In this document: positions 49,173 to 59,212 of the stretch, piece after piece | How positions within the stretch are numbered: the first letter of the stretch is position 1 | Layout: each line of letters opens with the position of its first letter | Source of the DNA: Caenorhabditis elegans | Lineage: Eukaryota; Nematoda; Chromadorea; Rhabditida; Rhabditidae | Direction of reading: 5' to 3' | Length of the DNA: 64,000 nt | Assembly: GCF_000002985.6 (NCBI RefSeq) | Contig: NC_003283.11 | Span: forward strand, 14,943,501-15,007,500 | Notes under the pieces: generated by a model | Told to the model about the DNA's origin: nothing | Seen by the model: the letters and a program-made list of their open reading frames with translations, nothing else | Database searches by the model: none | Translations under genes and position numbers: made by a program

Positions 49173-50354
49173 CTTACCTGAAAATTAGAATGAAAAGTAA
49201 AAAATCAAAACGCAGATTTGAAGATACTCGGAAAATGGAAACCATATATTTTTTCTGTGCATATATGCACAGAAAAAATAGAAAAATCGAGTGAAACAAT
49301 TTCTGAAAAAGGCTGTAAACTCCAAAAAAACCAGAAATGCGCCGAAAACACTCAGAAACGCTCAAGAAACTGGAACGCATAAAAATGAAAATCCAAGTTT
49401 TGCCGCCAGCCGCAATGGGTCAAGATCAAGATCAAAACACACTTTTTGTTTTTTTTTCTCGTAGTCCTTGTTTTTTCATTGATTTGTGTTCTTTTTGATG
49501 TAAAACTGTATTTAAATCATAAAATTAATGTGAAAGAAGTAAAATATCAAGAGAAAAATTGCGAAATAAAATAATGAATGGTTACCGTATCAGCGGGGTA
49601 CTGTAGCTGAAAAGTTTCGCTCGTTCGTGCCAGTACCCGAGGTTGATCAAACAGCTTTAGGAAATGCACTTGATTCTGAAGATTATAAAAAATGCATTAA
49701 ATTCAATAAAATTGAATGAATTTATTATTCAACTGATTTATTTTGATTGCTCATATTTATGTTGTTTGCTTAACCAAAAAATTTCAACAGAAATATATAA
49801 GTAAATATACAGAGAGATTTTACGCGTATTTTATCGTTTTGAATATTTAGATTAAATATAGACGAGATGCCAAATTTCCATAGATTTTTAACAGTTTTCA
49901 TTCAGTTTTGAAGTGATTTATTCAAGTTGTTCAATGAATAAATGTTTTGTCAGTACTTTAAAGGCACATCCCCTTTTGCATTTAACAGAAATTTGTCGTG
50001 CCGAGAGCGGGTACTCTATTTTTGGCCAATAAAACCCAAAATTGTGCGTTTGGATAATATCCACTTTCAAAGTCTGTTCTCGAATTTAATAAAATCTTGT
50101 CCATATTCCTGTAGTCGTTTCAAACTATCATATGATAACTTAATACCCTGATATCAGTTACAAATTCATATTCTCCCAAAAAATGTCACAAACAACTTAT
50201 CAGAATAACCAACACCAACACACAACTCAATGAAATCAAAATTTTGCCCGACCAGGAGTCTTAGTAACTCTGAAAACAATTGGAGAAAGTGTAGTTTAAA
50301 CGAGAGCCCAGATTATCAATGACGGCATGACATGTGCTTCGCACCGTTTCGACA
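49173..50354. other. Intergenic region between divergent RING and lipase genes
   Basis: No gene is seen. It holds one arm-like copy of the AAAGGCACA...TTTGTCGTGCCGAGAGCGGG repeat (49955-50027). ATATATGCACAGAAAAAATA at 49260 lies beside its own inverted copy. Confidence 0.5.
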
Positions 50355-50385
50355 ACTGATAAAACATGCACCGTTTCCGTATAAA
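50355..50385 (+). promoter_or_regulatory. GATA site and TATA box of the lipase gene
   Basis: ACTGATAAAA (50355-50364) is a consensus extended GATA site of the kind bound by the intestinal factors ELT-2/ELT-7. A TATAAA follows at 50380-50385. They lie 76 and 51 bases before the ATG, which fits a gut-expressed secreted enzyme. Confidence 0.7.
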
Positions 50386-50430
50386 ACCCGGCATTAGGGA
50401 GCCTACACAACTATTAACTCGGTTCTTTGA

Positions 50431-51553
50431 ATGCTTCGTCGATTCGTACTTCTTGGTCTTGTTTGCTTGTCAATTGTCAATGCAGCATCTGATGTTGCTG
50501 GTCCATTGACTGATGATTTTCAGAGTTGGCTTATAGCGTGAGTTACATGCTTTATTGTTTTAAAGCACAACTTTTGTACTTTCAGTAACGGTTACTCATC
50601 TTATGACTTTGTTCGAGCAGACTATGGAACTCAGGGAAGCTATGGAGGAAAAACTGCAAATGCTCCAAAAGCCGTCAACACTCCAGTTGTCTTTATTCAT
50701 GGAAACTCTGATGCTGCACTTCATGTGAGCTCCGCTGCTACTGGATGGTCGAACTCTATCGAATACTTCCTTGAGCATGGATACACCGTTGCAGAGCTCT
50801 ACGCGACGTCTTGGCAGGACACCAATGCTTTGCATGCAGCATCGAGAACCCATAATTGCAAGGATCTAGTCAGACTTCGCAAGTTCCTCGAGGCAGTGCT
50901 CGCCTACACAGCTGCTCCAAAGATCTCAGTTGTCACTCACAGTATGGGAGTTACCCTTGCCAGAAAGATCATCAAGGGTGGATCAGTCAGTGCATCTGAT
51001 GGTTCCTGTGATTTGGGTCTTCCGTTGAACAAGAAGGTCGAGGTGATGATTGGAATCTCTGGTGCCAACTACGGACTTTGCAATTGTGAGGGTGGAAGTG
51101 CAACACTTGAAAAGACATGTAACAGAGTGAATGGTCTCTGGCCAGGAGATTCTTGTGGATTGAACTACTTGGATTGTGGATTGACACCTCTTCCATGGCC
51201 ATGCAGTGGTGTCAACTATTCCTCATTCTTGATGCAACTCAATGCAGATAAGAATAAGGAGGGAGACTACGTATTCAGCATGTGGAGTCTTTGTGAGTTT
51301 CAGAGTTTCATAGTTTCAATTTCAAAAATCCCATTTTGATCAAAGAAATCTAGTGCCAACTAATTTATTAATTTCAGCCGATGATCTTATTGAATACGGA
51401 ACCCAGGTATGGGGACGTTCAACATGTTTCATTCCGACTTCTGATGGAAAAGTCGTCTACCATGTCTATACCCATATGGAGACCAAGGAGTTGACCTATG
51501 TGGATCAATACCAGATGGTCAAATACAAGACTATCCCAACACCAACTGCATAA
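50431..51553 (+). CDS. Secreted class-2 lipase
   Basis: Three in-phase exons (50431-50537, 50586-51292 and 51378-51553) encode 329 residues. A signal peptide (RRFVLLGLVCLSIVNA) precedes an alpha/beta hydrolase domain. The oxyanion strand is TPVVFIHGNSDAA, and the nucleophile elbow is VVTHSMGVTLAR, with Ser in HSMG. The several paired cysteines (CNCEGG, CNR, CGLNYLDCG) are typical of the nematode expansion of this family. The C-terminal histidine candidates are in YHVYTHMETKEL. It probably hydrolyses triacylglycerol or other esters in the intestine. Confidence 0.9.
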
Positions 51554-53090
51554 CCATGTGTAGTTCTTCCATTTTTCTATATACATATATACTTTACATG
51601 TACTACTAGCCAGTGTGCCATATGAATATTCTGACTATTACCGGTAGGAAAATCCTCTTACATTTTGATATGACCTCTTTTTGATTACAAATGAAGATTA
51701 GACATTTTGTGTGTGTTGAACTGGGGAGGAAAATGTGATGACAACGTGATATGGGAGCAATGATAATCTGTTCAGAACACGAAAAAGTTGATTGCAAAAC
51801 GTGCTGACCACACATTTTTGGAGAGACTCTGACTTGTTGAAGAAAAAAATGAGAAAAAATAAACAAAAAATTGACAATTTGACAAGATAACTCTTGCACC
51901 TCATTCTTCGGTGAATCGGTGTTTATTGATGTCGGCTCCACGAACTCTAACTGACGTTGACGGCACTCGAGTCTAATTTACCAGAAACTGCTCAATTTTG
52001 GCAGCCTACAATACCAGGGCAAGTACAGTAATCTCAATTAAGAATAATAGATTAACATACTCTCATAAGTTGATACATCACTTACTTACTATTAGCTACT
52101 TAGAGCTAAGTAAGTAATGTATGAATTTTGCTTGAATTTTATTGAATAAGTCAGAACGGTGGCAGTGACTGAAATAAAACCTCACAAATATTCACTAAAG
52201 ACGAAGAAAAATGAATAAAACCTTTAAAAACTATTTAAAATTCTTTTTACAGTAGAATAGTGCAATTTCTTAGGTTTGGTCAGTCATCATTTTGAAAATC
52301 GACATAAAATAGTTTTTTTTTTTTGATTTTCTCAATTCAAATTTTGATTTTGAAAAATTGTATATCTCAAAATTGTAGGGTTCAAACATACACTATAGCA
52401 TCAAATTTTCTAAAATTAACTTTTTCGAAAAATTGGAAACTTACCAAAACTTTGACAGAAACCGTATGGAACCTATGTAGCTTAGAATTGTTTTTGTTTT
52501 AACATGATACTCGGTCACTTTTTATTATTGAAAATGTATTCAGATATAATTTTCAGTGGCTCTACTATACTTTTACCATACGAATCAGATGAGTTAACCG
52601 GAAACTACATCAATTGATAAATTATAAAATAGCATTAGAAATGTTTGTCCACTCCATTCTAAAGACAAATTTAAAATTTTATTTCTTTTCCATTTATTTA
52701 ATTATTCTTGTAAAATGGCTATTCTCTAATTAGTTTTAAACAATATCCAAATTTTGTGAAGTAAAACAAATCTCGAAGATAACACCGAGATATCTCAAAA
52801 ACAAATGTTCTGATGATTTGAAATATTTGCCAAGATAGCTGAAACCTGAAAAAAAAAACGATAAACTCCACTGCTCTTTTCTATTTATTAAAAAACGTAT
52901 TTAAAAACAAATTTAAACATTATTAAATAATAAAATTTTCCAAAAAACGTGTTCAAATAATATTCAAAGAAAAACAATTAACGGTTTTTTTTCACGGATA
53001 TGAATTAAATTCACCGTTGTTTCCAATTTCAAATCATTACCAATCTTCATCGATATTCACATTAGAATTGTCGTCCGAATCAACAATAAC
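51554..53090. other. Spacer between lipase and L-domain genes
   Basis: AT-rich with no gene seen. The minus-strand frame 51606-51941 lacks family features. The sequence near 52085-52120 has inverted TACTTACTATTAGC / GAGCTAAGTAAGTAA blocks that could form a hairpin. Confidence 0.5.
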
Positions 53091-54614
53091 ATGCAGATGA
53101 ACCTGGCTCAATTGATAAAACTATTACTTGTTGCAAGTTTTTTTGTTCCGTCAGTCAATGGAGACAATGAGAACAAGTGTGTTCCGGATGATATTGCCAC
53201 ATTGCCGGACGACTGTTTGACCATTGAAGGCAAGAAGCTGATCATCACAGGGAAAGACAGTGAGAGTAAGTTTCCAGGGTTATAAGTGTCTAGCCTGCAT
53301 ACGATCACCTGTATCGTACCTACCTCTTGGTAATTATTCGGTCGGAATGGCTCACATGCGGAGAGGTGGGCAGGCAGGCACGAAGGATGACGTGGCTGCC
53401 TATCTGACTGAAATGGATTAAAGGATTGTGGCAATTTCTCATTCAATATTGTGAAAGCAAGGCGTCTACAAATGCACAAATTTTTGGCATTTGGCTTACG
53501 AAGAGTCACACTCATAAAATCAGCGTGTGCCTTTAAAGTTTTCAAAAATTAACAATTGCCTATAACATCATGAAAACGATTGTCATTTTCAGTGGATAAG
53601 GTGCGCAACAAATTGAAACAAGTTCGTCGAATCGAGAGCGGACTAGAAGTCGATGGTACCGATTTGGAAACGTTTGATCTTCTACCACAAGTCGAACAAA
53701 TCCTGAATCCAGACGGTCCTGCCATTATTTTCAAGAACAATGGGAAGCTCCAGAGAATCCTAATGCCGAAGTTGCTGGCTTTGAATGGAAAAGACGTGAG
53801 GATTTTTATTGATATTTTATAGAGTACATCTTGGGTTGCAGCTATTTTTAAAGACACATGAAGATTCAAGAATGACCGTGTCAGAATCGCCATGTGTCGA
53901 TTTACGGGGTTTCTGTAATCCACGAGGAATAGGTTTTTGCTATGTTTTACTAGTTGCTTATATTTCAACTCTTCTCTTTTGTCAATGCAAAAACATTCAA
54001 TCATTCTCCTCGGGGAGTACGCAAGCTTCGTAAATCGACACAAAGCCGACTTCGAGGTTTTCTCCAAGAATAAGCACCCGGTCTTGAAGCGAAGTTATTT
54101 AACTCGATTTTTGAAATTGTATTATACAAATAACACAAGAAAAAGTAAAAGTAAAAAAGAAAAAAACGAAAAATTCCGTAGGCTTGCATAGATACTCCTA
54201 ACAATAATTTATTCCAGGAAGATGTGCAGTTTGAGAATGACAATTTCCCATCTGCAGCTTACACGGAAGTCACCTCGTAAGTTGAAACTAATTGAATGAT
54301 TATTTGAAATTTATTTCAGAAGTCGTGACCTGTTAATACTGGAATCAAAGTCCCGCGCTTCACACTCACGTAAAGAATGCTCGGCGGGCTTCTTTCAATT
54401 CAAGACTGAAGAATCATCTGGCATGAATGCAATTGTCATCGGACTTATCATTGCTTGCGTCATCGCTTTTCTGGCAATCATTGGACAAGGATACTTCATG
54501 TACAAGCACTGGAATGACAATGATGATTCGGATACATCGAAAAGATCAAATGAAGCGTCCGAAAAGTTGCCACCAACTGCTGGAAGTAAGATGGAAGATC
54601 CGAAAATGAAGTGA
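53091..54614 (+). CDS. Receptor L-domain (insulin/EGF-receptor-like) membrane protein
   Basis: The certain exons are 53091-53265, 53593-53795, 54218-54276 and 54320-54614. A small extra exon at 53842-53877 (LFLKTHEDSRMT) also fits the phase and may or may not be used. A signal peptide (IKLLLVASFFVPSVNG) is followed by one receptor L domain (CLTIEGKKLIITG, RRIESGLEVDGTDLETFDLL, LQRILMPKLLALNGKD), then a transmembrane helix (IVIGLIIACVIAFLAIIG). A 40-residue cytosolic tail without a kinase ends the protein. This is the layout of the worm irld family. The ligand is unknown; the exact member is not assigned. The poly(A) signal is at 54625. Confidence 0.8.
53893..54042. repeat. Inverted repeat TGTGTCGATTTACG in an intron
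   Basis: Perfect 14-base arms lie at 53893-53906 and 54029-54042, a stem with a 122-base loop. The same 14-mer occurs in the cdt-2/ENY2 promoter, so it belongs to a dispersed family. Confidence 0.9.
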
Positions 54615-56044
54615 ACTGCACAGAAATAAAATAAATTATTTTTAAAGTGTTTTCTTCAGTTAAAAAAAGTAACTTACAGATAGCAACTATGAATTTGAAA
54701 ATTTCGTTTTTTTCAGAACTTTTTCAGAGCGCAAGTATTTCAAATCGCAATTTATGTATCACCTAAACCTGCGCAACCCTTTTTCACTACGAACAATATG
54801 TTTCCAAATCGAGAAGTACGATACCTGGTTTCGACACAAAAATATTTATCAAGTGCAAAATTGCGTGCGCCTTTAAGGATCACTGTACTGTCAAAATTTC
54901 AAATTTTATATTTTGGTTTTTAATCCATGACATTTTATGCGATTTCCGTTTGTTTCAATTGAACAATTTCAAAATTTTAAGGAAACATAAATGTCTTACA
55001 GAACCGAAACGTTGAGAATTACAGTACTCCTTAAAGGCACACACCCTTTTGCAGTTGACGAAATTTCCGTGTCAGGACCGCACACCGTATTTTTTTAGCA
55101 AAATTTTGCGTCTGGATAATAATTCTTTTCGGATCTTCCACGTTTCCTCTGAAAATTTATATTCTGAAAAATTTATTATTGTTAATTTAAACAGTTTGAT
55201 TTGTTTTCTATACACTACCGTTCTGTTTTGTTGAGTATTTATAAATAAATAAAAAATATATATGTTCTATCAATAAATAGTAAAAGCAGGTGCAGTGGGC
55301 ATAGAAAAAAGACGAAGCATCTGCTGTCCATTGTGTAACCTTGAAATAGAAGGAGAAGGAAGAGACAGTCTAAAACTGACCCCATCGCATTTGAAGACGT
55401 CCATTTTCGAAGGGGAAGGTCATGCACCTCCATTCTTCTACTACTTTCCATTCAAACGTTGAAAAACTTTAAAGTTCACATGATTACTTTTTGTTTGTTT
55501 TCAGTTTATCGTTAATCATCGAGGTCAAAATTCATTTCCGTTTATCAATAAAATGATATATATTGTTTTTATTATTTGACAACTATTCCTATCGAGATAA
55601 TAAATAATAAAAATACTTTAGTCTTATAACTAGCAAAACTGATAAACACACCCACATCAGCTTTGCCTTTCTCTCAAATTTTTCGTTCGAATTTTCGTTA
55701 ACAGTTACCCACTCATTTTCTCTAAATTTCTGATTTCTTCTGGGTCAATGTCATTTGTCTGTTTTCGTATGTTCAAAACAAACTGTGAACAAAGTATTCA
55801 ATCTTTTTCCGCATATCAGTGTTGTGTTTGATTGCAGTTCCTGAAAAATTGATTAATTGGTTTTTCAATCTAGCTCAATACTAGTTCACAATTGAAAGAA
55901 GCAGAGAAAACTGTCAAATTAGCGATTGTTGTATGCTGAACTCTGCTCAAACATTGACTCCACTGCAATCTCTCTGTAGATTTACTTTCTCAATTTATAT
56001 CCAGTCTAGCAGAAGGAGCATATCTTAATTTCAGATATTTTATA
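54615..56044. other. Spacer with an inverted-repeat element (54818-55100)
   Basis: The arms GCGTGCGCCTTTAAGG (54863-54878) and CCTTAAAGGCACACACCC (55029-55046) are complementary. Together with outer GTACGATACCTGG and CACACCGTATTTT they match the family seen in the carboxypeptidase intron. No gene is seen. Confidence 0.6.
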
Positions 56045-56491
56045 ATGCGAATAACTGCCATCATTATTCCAGCCTGCCTGATTCCATGTTTAGTATCAAA
56101 CACTGAAGCATCCTTAAAAGTCTACACGCAGGAATGCATATCAAAGGTTTGAAATGTTTAGCTCATCCTGAAAAAATTCTGCCAATATTTCAGGCAGACT
56201 ATTCGTCATGTGAAATGTTCAACTCATGTTGTGATTTTCGATGTAGTCGTGCTCGGCAGAAGAGATCAACGTGTACAATAAACGGAACGGGAATCAGCGA
56301 AGTTCAAACTGAGTGCATTTGGTGAGTGTTTCTATACCATACCAGAATAAGATTGAATTTTAAGCTCTAAACCAATACAACAATTCGAAGTTGCCTACAC
56401 GAGAAAAACTAAACACTCAAGATTGGACCTCATCGCCGGAATACTATTCATTTTTGTCCTTGATATGCTTTTGCTCAGCTTCACTTTCTAA
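56045..56491 (+). CDS. Small cysteine-rich protein with C-terminal hydrophobic tail
   Basis: Three in-phase exons (56045-56146, 56194-56321 and 56365-56491) encode 118 residues. An N-terminal signal peptide (ITAIIIPACLIPCLVSN) is followed by a compact Cys-rich segment (ECISK, SSCEMFNSCCDFRCSRARQK, TCTINGTG, ECICSKP) with eight cysteines. A C-terminal hydrophobic stretch (LIAGILFIFVLDMLLLSF) could be a membrane anchor or GPI signal. One N-glycosylation sequon (NGT) is present. The family is not recognised. Secreted or surface-anchored is the best inference. Confidence 0.7.
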
Positions 56492-56558
56492 ATCTTTTTA
56501 AATTCGATCTCATAAATCTTTTTTTTCAATAACAATTTTATTGTGCAACAAAAAGAAT

Positions 56559-57037
56559 TTAACGGTAAGACTTCTGGTAGCGAGCGCGGGCTCCTGGTCC
56601 ACCGAACTTCTTGGACTCACGGCGTCTTGGGTCAGCAACCAAAAGGGACTTGTCGTAAGCGGCGAAGATGTTCTTCAATTCTCTCTTGCTCTGCTCGTCA
56701 ACGTACTTGTGGTAGTAGGCAACGAGAGCCTTGGCAAGGGCTTGACGGACAGCGTAGATCTGGGCAACGTGTCCTCCACCGCTAACACGGATTCTGATGT
56801 CGACATCCTGGAAGCGTTCCTTTCCGACGAGGAGAAGTGGCTCCTGAAAAATACAAGTTAGTTGGAATTTAATGTCGGAACAAAAACCTGAAGCTTGATG
56901 CGCAGGATCTGTGGCTCCAAGAACTCAAGTGGGCGACCGTTGACCTTGATAAGTCCTTGTCCCTTTTTGCAGTGAGCGACAGCGGTGGCAGTCTTCTTGC
57001 GCCCGAAGGTCTGAACCGATTGCACGGTAGACGTCAT
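56559..57037 (-). CDS. rps-16: 40S ribosomal protein S16 (uS9)
   Basis: Two exons (56888-57037 and 56559-56843) encode 144 residues, the size of eukaryotic S16. Recognisable segments are [49 protein letters not shown] and the conserved C-terminal end [16 protein letters not shown], which reaches toward the P-site tRNA. A TATTACAG acceptor four bases before the ATG is a trans-splice site. It lies 230 bases downstream of fib-1 on the same strand, consistent with the operon I recall for these two genes. Codon use is optimal, as expected for high expression. Confidence 0.97.
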
Positions 57038-57267
57038 TACCCTGTAATAATATATTAAACAAAGAACAAAATAAAGGTTACAATTAAAGTAGAATAGAAA
57101 TATCGGCAAGGTTGAGAACCAAGTAAAGATAAAAGTAAAACATCCCTAACATGACAGCATCAACAACATTTTATTGGGAAACAAGTAAAACAAGTGTTAA
57201 CGATCAAGATGGAGGTATACATGTAACAAAATAACAAAACAAAAAAATGTAACGATGATTTTGGAGA

Positions 57268-58468
57268 TCAGACCTTCTTTCCCTTGACTGGGCGGTAGAC
57301 AGCAACCACGACAGCGTGGTCTCTCTCATACGGCTCCAGGGTTACCTGCTCAAGTGGCTTGAACTTCTCCTCCTTCAGCTTGTTGACTTCACCAGCAAAT
57401 ACAGCCTCGGGCTCAGCAGTACTGTCAATGCAATTAGCTTTGATAGAGATGACGGCATGTCCACCGTTGCGAAGGAAGTTTTGGGCATTGAGAGCAACAA
57501 TACGAGCTTGATCTGGCTGAGCAACATCAGAAAAGATGACATCGACCATTCCTGTAATATAAATATTAAACACAAAAATGCTTAAATTTAATACTTACCG
57601 ACAAGCATGCGGTACTTGTGTGGATGTCTGGCATCTTCGACAATTGGGACAACGTTTGGTCTCTTCTTGGCAACTCCCAAAAGGTCACGTCCAGATCTGT
57701 GAGAGAACTCAACAGCATAAACGATTCCTTCTGGTCCAACGACGTCAGAACAATGGGAAACAGTAGTTCCAGAAGCAGCTCCGAGATAGAGAAGTTTGGT
57801 TCCTGGCTTGATGTGAGTGTTCTCCAATCCTCCCATGATGGAAGCAGCGAGCTTAGAACGGAATGGATTCCACACACGGTACTCGATTGAGCCAGCTCCG
57901 TCATCGACGGACACTCTCTTCTCTCCGTACACGGACTCTCCCACAACCATGTTCTTTGTGGCAAGAGCATCTTCCTTTCCTTTCACGATGAATACTCCAC
58001 CGAGACGATGTGGTTCGACAACGACAGTCTTTCCTCCTCGCATTCCACCGGCTCCTCCGCGTCCACCACGTGGTGATCCTCTTCCGCCTCTTGGAGATCC
58101 ACGTCCTCCGAATCCTCCTCTTGGTGATCCACGGCCACCAAAACCACCTCTGAAAAATTATCGTTTTGATGGCGAACAGAATTATAAAACACAAACCGAT
58201 CACCACCGCCTCTTCCTCCACGGAAACCACCGCGGTCTCCACCTCCGCGTCCTCCTCTGAAGCCTCCGCGATCACCTCCACCGAAACTGCCACGATCACC
58301 TCCGCCATATCCTCCACGACCACCGCCTCCAAATCCACCTCTGCTACCACCACGGTCTCCACCGCGTCCACCTCGGAAACCTGAAAAATAATATTTATAA
58401 TACGAAAAAATCCTGAAATTCAGTTTACCTCCGCCGCCGCCGCCACGATTGAACTCTGGACGTCCCAT
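57268..58468 (-). CDS. fib-1: Fibrillarin, box C/D snoRNP 2'-O-methyltransferase
   Basis: Four exons (58429-58468, 58197-58380, 57599-58149 and 57268-57551) encode 352 residues. The N-terminal Gly/Arg-rich domain consists of GGRGG, GGDRGG and GGRGSPRGG units. The methyltransferase domain begins near [13 protein letters not shown] and shows the SAM-binding loop [12 protein letters not shown]. The following acidic residue is in [13 protein letters not shown], and VEDARHP and the catalytic DVAQPDQA segment follow. It methylates rRNA in the nucleolus guided by C/D snoRNAs. It is the first gene of a two-gene cluster with rps-16. Confidence 0.98.
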
Positions 58469-58580
58469 ACTACAAAAATCGATTATTTAACAAAAACGAA
58501 AAGCGAAATTACGAAAAATACATACCTCAGCCGTGGGAGAGCCGAGTAAGATTGAGAATTATCCCATTTCACTTAGAGTC

Positions 58581-58916
58581 ATGGATTTAAATCACGCTCC
58601 AGTCGATCTGAATCGACTAGAATCATCCACTATTCTCAAATCTACTCTTAAAATCCAAGAAAAATTGAGAAGAAACGAACATTTCAGGCAAAAAATGACG
58701 AAAAAAAATTTGGGCGAACCAAAAAATTACGAAAATGGAGAAGACATTGGAGGGAACTACGGTGGAAAATGGCAATCGCTGCGAGACCTGCACAGTGGAG
58801 CGCACTTGCCACACAACCGACACTTTATCGATTCGCAAGCAAACAGCTCGCGTAGAACGAAATCAGGCAATTGTAGGCGGGGCTTTGTTCTAAAATTGAA
58901 AATCAAAGCGATATGA
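58581..58916 (+). CDS. Short ORF divergent from fib-1; separate gene or alternative first exon
   Basis: An open frame of 111 codons starts at MDLNHAPVDLNRLESS. Its N-terminal part (LKIQEKLRRNEHFRQKM) is charged and helical and resembles, by eye, the conserved start of POLR2M/Gdown1 proteins (LxxQExLxRNExF). The second half is less protein-like. At 58763 a possible donor (AACTACG|gtggaa) is in the correct phase to join the exon at 59299 of the next gene, so this may be an upstream first exon of that gene. Support is limited. Confidence 0.4.
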   Translation: MDLNHAPVDLNRLESSTILKSTLKIQEKLRRNEHFRQKMTKKNLGEPKNYENGEDIGGNYGGKWQSLRDLHSGAHLPHNRHFIDSQANSSRRTKSGNCRRGFVLKLKIKAI

Positions 58917-59212
58917 AAGGTGGTTTTGATTGAAATATGCAAAAACGTCAAGCAAAAAAACAGGTTTTAAATTATGATACTAATCATGGCTTCGAAAAAA
59001 GGTTGAAAACTTGATAGATGTTTCACGTTTCGTTGTCTCAGAAACCAGAATATTCCGGCCGATGTTTTGAACGCAGCGAAACCGATTCCCATTCTGTTTA
59101 TCGATTGCTGGAGCGAGTCGAGCATTGAAAAACACTCCGGAGTTGTTCAGATATCGCGCACGGGTTTAAATAACAGGATTTGAATGGAAGTATTTAGATA
59201 AGTATCAAAGAA

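Noticed and set aside
57566-58371. Long open frames in other phases over fib-1
   Set aside because: Shadows of the Gly/Arg-rich coding sequence of fibrillarin.
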